Assembly (NCBI RefSeq): GCF_023856365.1
Contig: NC_064541.1
Coordinates: forward strand, 25,088,214 to 25,152,213
Reading direction: 5' to 3'
Length of the DNA stretch: 64,000 nt
Origin: Brienomyrus brachyistius
Taxonomy: Eukaryota > Chordata > Actinopteri > Osteoglossiformes > Mormyridae
The position numbers were made by a program, and so were the translations under genes. Each line of letters begins with the position of its first letter. The first letter of the stretch is position 1. Of the stretch, positions 12,690 to 39,594 are shown piece by piece. The notes under the pieces are model-generated. The model was given only the letters and a program-made list of their open reading frames with translations. It was not told the origin of the DNA and did no database searches.

Positions 12690-12707
12690 GAACCCCCCCC
12701 CAAAGGC
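12690..12707 (-). other. polypurine tract of the LTR element
   Basis: Immediately upstream of the 3' LTR (element sense) is CCTTTGGGGGGGGTTC, with a run of eight G. Position and composition fit a plus-strand priming tract. Confidence 0.65.
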
Positions 12708-12710
12708 GCG

Positions 12711-14783
12711 CTACTCCGGGCGCGCCAAGGAAGGGGGCGACGGACGGGACGAGGCAAAACAGGACCTGAAAAACAAGAACAGAATCAACGCAGGACAGGG
12801 AACAGGACCGAGGCACAAAACAGAGCGAGGGACAAGACAAAAGACAAAACCTGACAGAGGGTCGGGAAGGCAGACAGGCAAACCAGGAAGGGAGACACAG
12901 AAGGAACGGGCGGAACAAAGGGGCCAGGAGTGCAAGGCGGGTACACCGGGGCACAAGGAACAGAGACGGGCGGAACGAAAGGGCGAGCAGAAAACAGGGG
13001 CAGAGACAGGCGGGACAAAGGCAGGGGCGTAGGGAGACAAGGAGGGGGAACTAGGGGAAGCCCGAGGGAGACCCAGCGGGCGACGGGAGGTAGCCGGAGG
13101 GGCCGCAGGCGGTCGGGAGGCCGGAGCAGGAGGGGACCGTGGAGGGGCCGAGGAGACAGGGCGAGGGACCCGCGGAGGGGCCAGGGAGGGAGCAGGAGGG
13201 AGCACCGGGGAAGGGGACGAGGGAGCTGGAAGGGGCCAGGGCGAAGGTAAGGTGAGGGGGGGAGCCGCCGCAGGCGGCGACGTCCTCCTACGGGCCGAAG
13301 GTGGGGGCCCCGCAGGCGACAGACCAGGCACCGGAGGGGGGAGCGAGGCAGGGCGACGAGGCATCGGAGGGGGACCTGCAGGCGACAGCCGACCCGGAGG
13401 GCCAGGACCCGCAGGCGCCAACCGAGCCCCAGCGCAGGCGAGGCAGGGCGAGCCAGGGGGCAGGGCGGGCGGGACGCCAGCCCTGCGTCTGTGTCCCCTC
13501 CCTTTACGGGACACAGACATGATGACCCCAGGTCGGGGTCGAGTTCGCCGGGGCGAGGGAGAAAAAGTCACTGGGGGAGAAGGGACAGGAGCTGGAGCTG
13601 CTGCAGGCGGAGGGGGCGCCTCTGGAGCTGCTGCAGGCGGAGGGGGCGCCTCTGGAGCTGCTGCAGGCGGAGGGGGCGCCTCTGGAGCTGCTGCAGGCGG
13701 AGGGGGCGCCTTTGGAGCTGCTGCAGCAGGGCGGTCAGGGACAGGAGCGCGGTCAGGGACAGGAGCTGGCTGCAGTAGGGGCGCCTGCCCGGGAGCTGCA
13801 GCAGGCGGCTGCAGAGGGGGCGCCTGCCCGGGAGCTGCAGCAGGCGGCTGCAGAGGGGGCGCCTGCCCGGGAGCTGCAGCAGGCGGCTGCAGAGGGGGCG
13901 CCTTTGCAGGAACTGGAGTGTGGTCAGGAACTGGAGCGCGGTCAGGAACTGGAGGCAGTGGGGGCGCCTGCCCGGAAGCTGCAGGCTGCTGCAGTGGGGG
14001 CGCCTGCCCGGAAGCTGCAGGCTGCTGCAGTGGGGGCGCCTGCCCTGGAGCTGCAGGCTGCTGCAGTGGGGGCGCCTGCCCTGGAGCTGCAGGCTGCTGC
14101 AGTGGGGGCGCCTGCCCTGGAGCTGCAGGCTGCTGCAGTGGGGGCTGCGCAGGCGATAGCTGCGCAGGTGGCTGCGAAGGCGGCTGCAGTGGGGGCACCT
14201 GCCCGGGTGCTGCAGGCGTTCTCCGGAGTTGGATTAGCCTCCGGAGGTCCTCAGCCATTCTCTCCAGGTCGGAATACGGGGAGTCTGGAGAGAAGGCGGC
14301 GAAGTCCTGCCCCAGCTGTGCAGCAAGCCTTTCCCCCTCCGGGGGGCCCTGTGGGGCCGGTTCTCCCATCACCCTCCAATACAGTCCCTGGAGGGTGAAG
14401 TACCTGTCAGCGAGGGCCGCGGGCGAAACGGGCGTGGCCCCTTTAAGAGGGCGGGGAACCCGCGGGATGGCGTCCCTCACTGCTCTGGCCCCCCCATTGG
14501 CCAGCCGCTCGGGCCGGTTATCGCACTGCTTGGGGGGCGGTAGCTGTTCCGCAGGGAGGGGCTCTGGGTCCGGGAAGACGAAGGGCTCGTCCTCTTCATC
14601 CTCGCTCGGAGCCCAGAGCCTTGCCAGGGAGCAGGGTCCCAGACCGTACGGTCCCAGGTCGGGACCCAGGACGAGCTCCTCCTCCTGAGGGAGCCAGGGG
14701 CTGGAGAGCGAGCAGGCGCCCAGACTGATCGGCTCTTCTGGGAGCTTCTTCCTCCTTCTCCGCTTCTTCTTTTGGTCCGTCAT
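12711..14783 (-). CDS. proline/alanine-rich protein encoded by the LTR element, function unknown
   Basis: I do not recognise this 690-residue protein. It starts MTDQ followed by a basic run (residues 5-13, KKKRRRRKK), a possible nuclear or RNA-binding tail. An acidic patch follows (SEDEEDE, about 60-66). Residues about 122-188 are the only part that looks foldable, with ADRYFTLQGLYWRVM and LERMAEDLRRLIQLRR as likely helices. The rest is mostly repeats in which each unit length is a multiple of three: 12-residue (APGQAPPLQQPA), 13-residue (APPLQPPAAAPGQ) and 10-residue (APPPPAAAPE). The C-terminal third is Pro/Ser/Arg-rich, then Leu/Cys/Phe-rich. The frame stays open across 2073 of 2096 internal bases. 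A further in-frame ATG lies in the LTR at 14852, but is less likely because U5 would have to be translated. It may be a Gag-like packaging protein (speculation). An antisense ORF exists because of base composition. Confidence 0.6.
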   Translation of the reverse strand: MTDQKKKRRRRKKLPEEPISLGACSLSSPWLPQEEELVLGPDLGPYGLGPCSLARLWAPSEDEEDEPFVFPDPEPLPAEQLPPPKQCDNRPERLANGGARAVRDAIPRVPRPLKGATPVSPAALADRYFTLQGLYWRVMGEPAPQGPPEGERLAAQLGQDFAAFSPDSPYSDLERMAEDLRRLIQLRRTPAAPGQVPPLQPPSQPPAQLSPAQPPLQQPAAPGQAPPLQQPAAPGQAPPLQQPAAPGQAPPLQQPAASGQAPPLQQPAASGQAPPLPPVPDRAPVPDHTPVPAKAPPLQPPAAAPGQAPPLQPPAAAPGQAPPLQPPAAAPGQAPLLQPAPVPDRAPVPDRPAAAAPKAPPPPAAAPEAPPPPAAAPEAPPPPAAAPEAPPPPAAAPAPVPSPPVTFSPSPRRTRPRPGVIMSVSRKGRGHRRRAGVPPALPPGSPCLACAGARLAPAGPGPPGRLSPAGPPPMPRRPASLPPPVPGLSPAGPPPSARRRTSPPAAAPPLTLPSPWPLPAPSSPSPVLPPAPSLAPPRVPRPVSSAPPRSPPAPASRPPAAPPATSRRPLGLPRASPSSPSLSPYAPAFVPPVSAPVFCSPFRSARLCSLCPGVPALHSWPLCSARSFCVSLPGLPVCLPDPLSGFVFCLVPRSVLCLGPVPCPALILFLFFRSCFASSRPSPPSLARPE
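13595..14150. repeat. three in-frame GC-rich minisatellites inside the LTR element ORF
   Basis: 30-bp units (CTGCTGCAGGCGGAGGGGGC) occupy about 13597-13725, 39-bp units (GGAGCTGCAGCAGGCGGCTG) about 13785-13905, and 36-bp units (GAGCTGCAGGCTGCTGCAGT) about 13965-14150. All three share GCTGCAG and GGGGGCGCC cores, so they look like diverged expansions of one ancestral unit. All are multiples of three. Confidence 0.85.
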
Positions 14784-14784
14784 T
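14775..14784 (-). promoter_or_regulatory. candidate self-priming primer binding site
   Basis: No tRNA-type site starting TGG follows the 5' LTR. Instead AATGACGGAC, overlapping the ORF start codon, can pair over 10 nt (one G-U) with GTCTGTCATT at 14943-14934, which lies where the TATA box predicts the RNA start. In Tf1 and sushi-ichi elements the RNA 5' end folds back onto a site just after the LTR to prime cDNA synthesis. The pairing is seen; the mechanism here is inferred. Confidence 0.5.
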
Positions 14785-14785
14785 C

Positions 14786-15083
14786 TGTCACAGGACGAGG
14801 TGAGCGATCGCGAGCAGAGCGGCAATCGTGCGGGTAAGGAGCAGGCAGGCAAGCGGGATACGGGGAAAACGGGGTTTTAATCAGGATATCCGGGGCAGGG
14901 AACACTGGACGGCAACAGACATCGGGAAACATCAATGACAGACAAGGCAAACAGGTAAGACCAGGACTTAAATACACAAGACTGATTGAAAGCAAACGGA
15001 CACAGCTGGGTACAATCCGGGAAACACACGTGGGTAATCAGGGGGCGTGGCACACACGAGGAGCGGACGAGCCGGGCATGACA
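14786..15083 (-). repeat. 5' LTR of the young retrotransposon
   Basis: In element sense: TGTCATGCCCGGCTCGTCC at the U3 start, a TATA-like TATTTAAG at 14974-14967, a poly(A)-signal-like GATTAAAACC near 14880, and terminal TGTGACA. A transcript start about 31 nt after the TATA box would fall near 14943-14946. It differs from the 3' LTR at two sites, both transitions in CpG context (CG/CA near 14824, ACG/ATG near 14860). Confidence 0.88.
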
Positions 15084-15215
15084 AGTCCATTGCAGGGTCT
15101 TAATTATAATTTTAATTATAATAATTTCCTTTAGTTTCTTCTCTAATGTTTCTTACCAATCATTGCTGTTTGTTGCTGTAACCTCGTCTAGGATAAGCAG
15201 ATGGATGGATGGATT
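15084..15215 (-). mobile_element. SINE continuation after the LTR insertion, then a second SINE tail
   Basis: 15084-15100 (AGTCCATTGCAGGGTC) resumes the SINE interrupted at 12391. Near 15175-15215 there is a separate SINE tail in forward sense (GTAACCTCGTCTAGGATAAG, then GATGG repeats). Little else between them can be named. Confidence 0.55.
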
Positions 15216-15415
15216 ACAGACTGTCTAGCATGCATTGTGTAGCACACATTTGCTATTTTAACATGAACACTGCACAACAAGAATAGTATGTACACTCCAT
15301 TGCCACTTTATTCAGAATAGCTAGCTAGTACTGGATAGGACCCACTTTTCCCTCCTTAACCTTTAAAGGTAGATGAGTTATGTTTTCCGACAAGCCATTA
15401 TGCACACTAATTGTG
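15161..15415. repeat. duplicated block, copy 1
   Basis: About 250 bp, from CATTGCTGTTTGTTGCTG to AAGCCATTATGCACACTA, recurs at 17398-17650 with few differences. It contains a SINE tail followed by the edge of a DNA-transposon remnant (ACTCCATTGCCACTTTATTC). Confidence 0.8.
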
Positions 15416-15419
15416 TTAT

Positions 15420-17105
15420 TTGTAAACAGTGTACCAAACTTGATTGGTCTGAGAATAAATCCCTGTTTGACTTGACTTGTTTGCATTCACATACTGAAGT
15501 ACTACACTACCACTACTGATAGTGTACCAAAATGGTGGTGCCAGGTGATTGTGCAATACTATTGCAACCCTCCTTTAGGCAAGAGAGAAATTAATGCTCC
15601 TTATATGATAAAACTGATATAAGAAATTCTGCTAAAATATTTTAAAAGTCATGGGTTTAATGAAAGAATAAATTTATTAGGTCGATCTTGGGATATTAGG
15701 AAATGAAATTGAATCGACAAACCCAGGATCACGATCATAAAATCGCTATTTTTCCCCCCACTGCTAATATAAATACAAAATAGAATTCTGTTCAAATTTT
15801 TGAGCAAATCTTTTAATCCAAAATACTAAAAATTACTACTATTCACAATAAATCTCCAGTTAGTTTTAGTGTAATGATCTATTGCTAGCTTATAGTTTCT
15901 GAAAAAGAATACAGATTGAAGTCATTATTTACTTTTAATTTACTTTGTTAGTAACCAGAAAAAATATTTGATATGAAGGTTCAAGTTTCCAAGTATGTTG
16001 AAAATCCCTGTCCAAAAAACATTTCTGATACTAGGGCTGAGATAATAGTAGTTTTTAAGGTAGTTTACATTTATCTTAACATTGGTGCAACATACAAAAA
16101 TGAAAGACCAGTGTTGTAGCAATATTAGTAAAAATAAGAATGTTATGTTTGGTGATTTACTTTTTTGTGTGTGATTTTAGTGGACGAGGGTAAGTGATGT
16201 AAATTTTGTCATGAAGGGCTGGCAGCGGACAACTGCGGGCTGTGCGTATGTAGTCCAGATCTCTAGTAGAAACTATGCATGTTTGTGTGCACCGAATGCA
16301 CATGTGCAAGATAAGTAGTTCCAATAGGTGGCAGCACTGACTTTCACAGATCAGTGATCAACGACGAAAGAGTAGAGGAAGATTATCAGAATAGCTGTTG
16401 TTGTTGTTATTGTAGTAGCTAAGGTGAACAGTTGTATGACAAGGGTCAGAGGTACCCGCATAGGTCATTTTTCATACTTTCCAGACATTATGCCGAGGTA
16501 TACGGTATTTTAAAAAGCAAAACTATTCCGACATTCCGGGGTGGGGGGGGAAAGGAGCGGGGTCCTGGCTTTGACTAATAACTGTTCATAAAAGTTTACA
16601 CTGGTTGTATTTGTGTTTGTTGCAATGCATCTGCCCTCTCCTCTGATATTTCTCTAGTGAAATATCAGTGCTTTATGCATACACCAACTGCGACCACTCA
16701 CATCCACAGCCAAATGTAGTATGAACACAATCTGCTGTGCGCATGACCCTCCACAGCCCAAAAATACACGTGGAAAAGTTAAGTATTTACAGTATTTAGA
16801 TGCTGCATAAGGCCACACATTTTGCCCAGTATGTTTTCACTGTCTCTCTCTCTCTCACACACATAATTTGCTGATAAGATTTAATTTAAAAAAATTATGC
16901 AGCAACCTTGATTTACAGTACTGTACAGTAAAATTTCCACAGCAGGGCCATTTGCTGCCAGCAGTTAGATTGTGGAATTTCACTTCTCATAAAACTCTGG
17001 AACTAATTCCTGAACTTTAATTAGTGTAACTGTCTTTCTGTTGCTGGTGCAGTGTTCCTTTCTCAGCTTGTAGTCTCATTTGCTGATTAAAATATTCTCT
17101 ACAGT
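15420..17105. other. intergenic, no gene seen
   Basis: AT-rich sequence. There is a G-run near 16540-16550 and a CTCTCTCT/CACAC run near 16845-16863. No coding exon recognised. Confidence 0.6.
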
Positions 17106-17397
17106 AGCTTTTGTGTGGCATTTAAGTGGGTACCTTAAGTCCCAACAGCAGGACCACTGTGCCAGTGGTAATATAGTGAATAGCCCTTTAGAAGAGAGAG
17201 GTAGCGGTAAGGGGCATGCGCTGATTACAGTGCATTGCTGCACCCGCCACACTACCTTGAGGATGAGAACCTGAACCCCACCCATGTAGTGGGCAATACC
17301 TCAGCACCACACTAGTCCAAATGGAACCTAAAAGGTAGGGGGTGGTGAGTGTTTTTTCCCCCAATGGCTGGAGTACCAATCTTGCCACCAACCTGCC

Positions 17398-17650
17398 ATC
17401 ATTGCTGTTTGTTGCTGTAACCTCGTCTAGGATACGCAGATGGATGGATGGATTACAGACTGTCTAGCATGCATTTTGTAGCACGCATTTGCTATTTTAA
17501 TATAAACACTGCACAACACGAATAGTATGTACACTCCATTGCCACTTTATTCAGAATAGCTAGCTAGTACTGGATAGGACCCACTTTCCCTCCATAACTT
17601 TCAAAGGTAGATGAGTTATGTTTTAGGACAAACCATTATGCACACTACTG
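17398..17650. repeat. duplicated block, copy 2
   Basis: Same block as 15161-15415 in the same orientation. Unlike copy 1, it runs on into a longer transposon remnant (17650-17970), so copy 1 may be the truncated one. Confidence 0.8.
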
Positions 17651-17970
17651 CTGTACTGAGCTGGCCTTCCTTTTAGCTTTAATCTAGCTAGTCTCCACTG
17701 ACCTCTCTCATCAGCAAGGTGTTTCTGGTCACATAAATGCTATTGTCTGGATGTTTTTTGTTCATAATACCATGCTTTGTAGACCGTGTATGTGAAAATC
17801 CTAGGAGAGTGGCTGTTTCTCCGACCCTGCATCCACCACATATGATGCCAACAACCACACCGCATTCATAATCGCTTCGATGAGGCAAATTAGCTGTTCT
17901 AATGCCAAAAGTTGAACAAATACGTGAACTCCTTCACCCTGTCTGTGAGCCATATGTGTTCAATTGCAGC
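17523..17970 (-). pseudogene. IS630/Tc1-type transposase remnant
   Basis: The edge CATTGCCACTTTATTCAGAA resembles the CACTTTATTAGG end of a common fish DNA transposon. A minus-strand reading at 17688-17888 has SDYECGVVVGIICGGCRVGE then TATLLGFSHTRSTKH, matching the helix-turn-helix N-terminus of such transposases (SDFERG...ETA..LGFSR). The catalytic part is gone. Confidence 0.6.
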
Positions 17971-18184
17971 CACTTTAGGAGGAGGAGGCTGTTTGCATTA
18001 GCAAGCAGGTGTTCTTAAACTGGCTACCGTATGATGGAATTGAAATAGAAATGAGAGCATACAATGTATTCATTCAGTTTACAAGCCATTTCTTGGCCTT
18101 GAAATGTATTTGTAAAAAAGGTGATTAAATCTGACTTTGATGGTATATGAAATTTTAATCATTTTAAATAATTAAACATAGCAT

Positions 18185-18300
18185 ACTTTCCTTGTGTGGG
18201 TAACACTGTGCCTCTGTGGGTAGCCATATATGTCTCATGGTCTCATAGCTAGTCTCTAAATTGCCCTGTGATGAACATCTCATCCAGGGTGTTTCTCTAC
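18185..18300 (+). mobile_element. SINE remnant
   Basis: GTGGGTAACACTGTGCCTCT, TAGTCTCTAAATTGCCCTGT, GATGAACATCTCATCCAGGG follow the order of the common fish SINE seen at 9430-9782, strongly degraded. Confidence 0.45.
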
Positions 18301-18304
18301 ATTT

Positions 18305-20335
18305 GATCACATCACCATGAACCGGCATACATTGTGCAAAATTTGTACAGAGCAGTATAGCTTGTCAGCCGGGGGGTGGGGTGTTGATCGGTGAACCAGA
18401 TTTAATGTTTAGCTGTTTCTCTCTCTTTGCAATCAGGATGCACAAATGTCCGAGGTCGTGTTTAAAAAAAAGAGGTGTGACATGAAAATACATAGTTTAA
18501 TTTTAGAAATGAATCCCCTCTCCGCCAAATCCCCAGTGTTCCATGGCTCAATGAAATACTGACCACAGCCCAGGACCAGTACATGAATGATATATTTTGC
18601 TTGTTATTTTATTGTCTTCATTTGTTAAAATTTAGTCTTTACAGTCAGTATGGACAGCATACACCTGAGTAGTATATTTTCCACAGACAGATCTTTTGTG
18701 CAAGGGTCCAGTTTTTGTATATTGTGCTTATTGTTGGATCTTGACATGTTTGATGTCACTGCTTAAGATTTTTCTATGGTAGAGCTTGTCTGACAACTAT
18801 AAAAAGAGCTTCCTGTATAAGGTGTCTTGCTAAAGAATCCGTGGAGTCGTTCTTGCCAGTTCCATTTGCATTTTAAAACACATACACCTGCCACTATGCT
18901 TCAGTATTTGGGGTGAATAAAATACATGATTCATGTTTTCTCTGGTCTTTAGTGTGTATAATTGGTGTTTATGGTTCCAAACAGGCTGGCTATTTTGTTT
19001 TGTTTCTTGGCCAAATTCAGAGGAACTGAGAAATTACAGTTGAAACGCCAGTCTGTTTCTGTTACTACTAAATAAATATTGAAATGTTTCATTCAAAGTA
19101 CAATCCAGCACAAGCGGCATTTAATAAAATATGCATCCTTTTAAAAACTGCTTTTTGAACTCAACTTTTGGCCCAAATTTTTTTTTTCTTCCTTGGGTCA
19201 GAACATAGGGTCTCACTCTTCAATTTGTTCTTGGTCCTTTGGTCTTAAGATGGTTCTAAGGAAAGTCTATTTCAGATTCAAAATGTGTTCTTAAACTGCA
19301 GAATTGTTCACAAATGTGTTCTTGTAATGATGAATTCCATTGTCCTCTTAAATTGAAAGCATATGCCAGATGTTCTTAATTAGCATATGTAAATGACCTG
19401 CTAGTCCCCATAAAAGGGCATGACACTGCAGGGCTGTGTGCACACACAGAAATTACAGACGAAAATGCAGAAGAAAAGCTGATAGAGTAGTCAAGAATGC
19501 CCAAATGAAAATCTAAAGACTGTGGAGCACCAGATTCTATACATAAGAAAAGCTTCTGGAAGTGAACAGCAAACGATCGGTCATATGGCATAGTGTCAGT
19601 AGTGGATATAAAACAACAAAACAAAAGATGCATTGGATGCTAGTACTCATTCAGTAATAGTTATGAAATGTTATTATAATTTAATGAATATTTAAATCAA
19701 TTTCTATTAAATTATTATTTAGAAATACAGTAACCCCTTCATATTCACGAGGGTTAGGGATGAAAGATCCTCATGTATGTGAAAATTCGTGAATGATACT
19801 TGGGCCCCCCTAACCTCAACCCATAACAGTCTGCTAGCCTGACTGATAACCTGAAAATTCAATAACATTTAATTTTCTAGACAACCCTAGCATAACATTT
19901 TCTAGACAACCTGTACTGTACTGTACACTTTGCATGTCAAATTGCTTTGTCATTCTTTGTCTAGACCTTTTCATATAATACAAAAAGTCACTACTGTACG
20001 CACTGGGAGCATACAGTATTAAAAATACAGATTAACCACACCTTGTACCTAAGCAAAGTCATTTAACATTAAAGATATAATATGACCTTACACTAAAAAT
20101 ATTATGTATCAGTAATATTTACATATTATGATTTTATGTTATCCGAATCATTTTCAGTATTGTTTTTGGCTTGCGCGTTGTCTACGAGTTTCTGTGATTT
20201 TTTAGCTTAAAAAATATTCCTGTTTAATTGTTTCATTTCTTTCTGTAGTTTCTGACCAGTTTGACCAGAATCCTGTCTGTGGTGGTTTATCATGATCTCC
20301 CACATGTTTTCTAATGTTCTGTCTGCTTGCTTTGC
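18305..20335. other. non-coding sequence upstream of the vwc2 coding exon
   Basis: Presumed 5'UTR intron. The part at about 19730-19810 (CAGTAACCCCTTCATATTCA, GTGAAAATTCGTGAATGATA) resembles the edge of an old DNA-transposon repeat. No coding exon recognised. Confidence 0.5.
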
Positions 20336-20337
20336 AG

Positions 20338-38094
<17,757 letters not shown>

Positions 38095-38645
38095 AGGCGG
38101 GCCAAACAGATCACATGACATGGTACAGCCTTCATCCAGCCAACCAGAGGGATGTTGCCGTGCCACATAACATTATGATTCTCCAGCTACTCATGTATCC
38201 TGCAGACAAACTTTCTATGACTTTTGTACTTCATGTGAAAAGGATATTTATCTATTTTCATGTACAGTTCATGTATGAATTGTTAGAAAATTTGATGTAG
38301 AGTCAAAAGATATTTTTATAGGACTGTATTTTAATATACTGTGAATTAGGAGACAAAGCACTAATACATTGGATGGGAAGATAGACAGGATGTTACGGGA
38401 ATGTTACAGGAATATAAACAGTGCCAAGAAAACCATTAGACAAACTGAATACAACTCATTATCCCGGCTCTTGTGGGTATGGATGGTCTGTGAAATTATA
38501 GGAAATAATGATTGTCCGCAAATGTTTGTATTTGTTCTCTGTTGCTTGAAAATAGGTTTTTAATTGCATTTTTGTTTACAATATGATGCTGTATATTGTC
38601 AACATTTTGGACAAAACTTAAATAAAGCAAACTGCATATTGCGCT
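38095..38645 (+). other. vwc2: vwc2 3'UTR with poly(A) signal
   Basis: Sequence after the stop is AT-rich. A canonical AATAAA lies at 38621-38626, followed about 30 bp on by a GT-rich stretch (TATGTGTGTCGTGGG) of the kind seen downstream of cleavage sites. A second AATAAA is at 38722. The exact cleavage point is not visible from sequence; the end given is an estimate. Confidence 0.6.
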
Positions 38646-38970
38646 ACAGGAGGTTATGTGTGTCGTGGGACATGGTGCTGTCAAAATTGATAATGGAAGT
38701 GAAAATGGCCAAGGCATGCAGAATAAAAGAGCTTACAGAAACTCCAGTTTGCAATGGAGCAGTCCCAGAACAGATTGACTGCATGTCATTTGGACAGTCC
38801 TATTTTCTTCCAGGTGATATCTATACCAAGAAACACTAAAAGAAATGCAGAGAGAGACCATTTCTGCAGCTTCATGCTGCAAGCTGATCTGGGTTTTTTA
38901 GACCACATACCTTTGAACATTTTACAAGGACAGAGAGCTGCTAGTCCTTGGGAGAGAGAACATGTACTCA

Positions 38971-39594
38971 ACAGTATCTAGCAAGAGCTAACACATACTC
39001 GGCATACACTAACAGTGACTAGCGGGAGCTAACACATACTCGGCATACACTAACAGTGACTAGCGGGAGCTAACACATACTCGGCATACACTAACAGTGA
39101 CTAGCGGGAGCTAACACATACTCGGCATACACTAACAGTGACTAGCGGGAGCTAACACATACTCGGCATACACTAACAGTGACTAGCGGGAGCTAACACA
39201 TACTCGGCATACACTAACAGTGACTAGCGGGAGCTAACACATACTCGGCATACACTAACAGTGACTAGCGGGAGCTAACACATACTCGGCATACACTAAC
39301 AGTGACTAGCGGGAGCTAACACATACTCGGCATACACTAACAGTGACTAGCGGGAGCCAACACATACTCGGCATACACTAACAGTGACTAGCGGGAGCCA
39401 ACACATACTCGGCATACACTAACAGTGACTAGCGGGAGCCAACACATACTCGGCATACACTAACAGTGACTAGCGGGAGCCAACACATACTCGGCATACA
39501 CTAACAGTGACTAGCGGGAGCCAACACATACTCGGCATACACTAACAGTGACTAGCGGGAGCTAACACATACTCAGTATACACTAACAGTGATA
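38971..39594. repeat. 41-bp minisatellite, about 15 copies
   Basis: Unit ACTAGCGGGAGCTAACACAT plus ACTCGGCATACACTAACAGTG. Copies are nearly identical, except for a block of about five consecutive units with GGAGCCAAC instead of GGAGCTAAC, and diverged first and last units. It lies about 330 bp past the vwc2 poly(A) signal. Confidence 0.97.

Larger units (their letters stand above)
12392..15083 (-). mobile_element. young LTR retrotransposon without pol, carrying one long proline-rich ORF
   Basis: Two direct 298-bp LTRs (12392-12689 and 14786-15083) differ at two positions by my comparison. In element sense (minus strand) the LTR starts TGTCATGCCC and ends CCTGTGACA. A 5-bp target duplication AGTCC flanks the element. 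The 2096-bp internal region holds one ORF that starts 2 nt after the 5' LTR and stops about 21 nt before the 3' LTR. A polypurine tract precedes the 3' LTR. I see no reverse transcriptase, integrase or protease, so it must be moved by another element. A segment after the 5' LTR can pair with the predicted RNA start, as in Tf1/sushi-type elements, which makes a sushi-like chromovirus a plausible helper (inference). Confidence 0.88.

Noticed and set aside
13252..14688. 478-codon + strand ORF opposite the proline-rich ORF
   Set aside because: The LTR signals (TATA, poly(A) signal, polypurine tract) orient the element on the minus strand. This frame is open because of GC-rich codon-multiple repeats and would run against element transcription.
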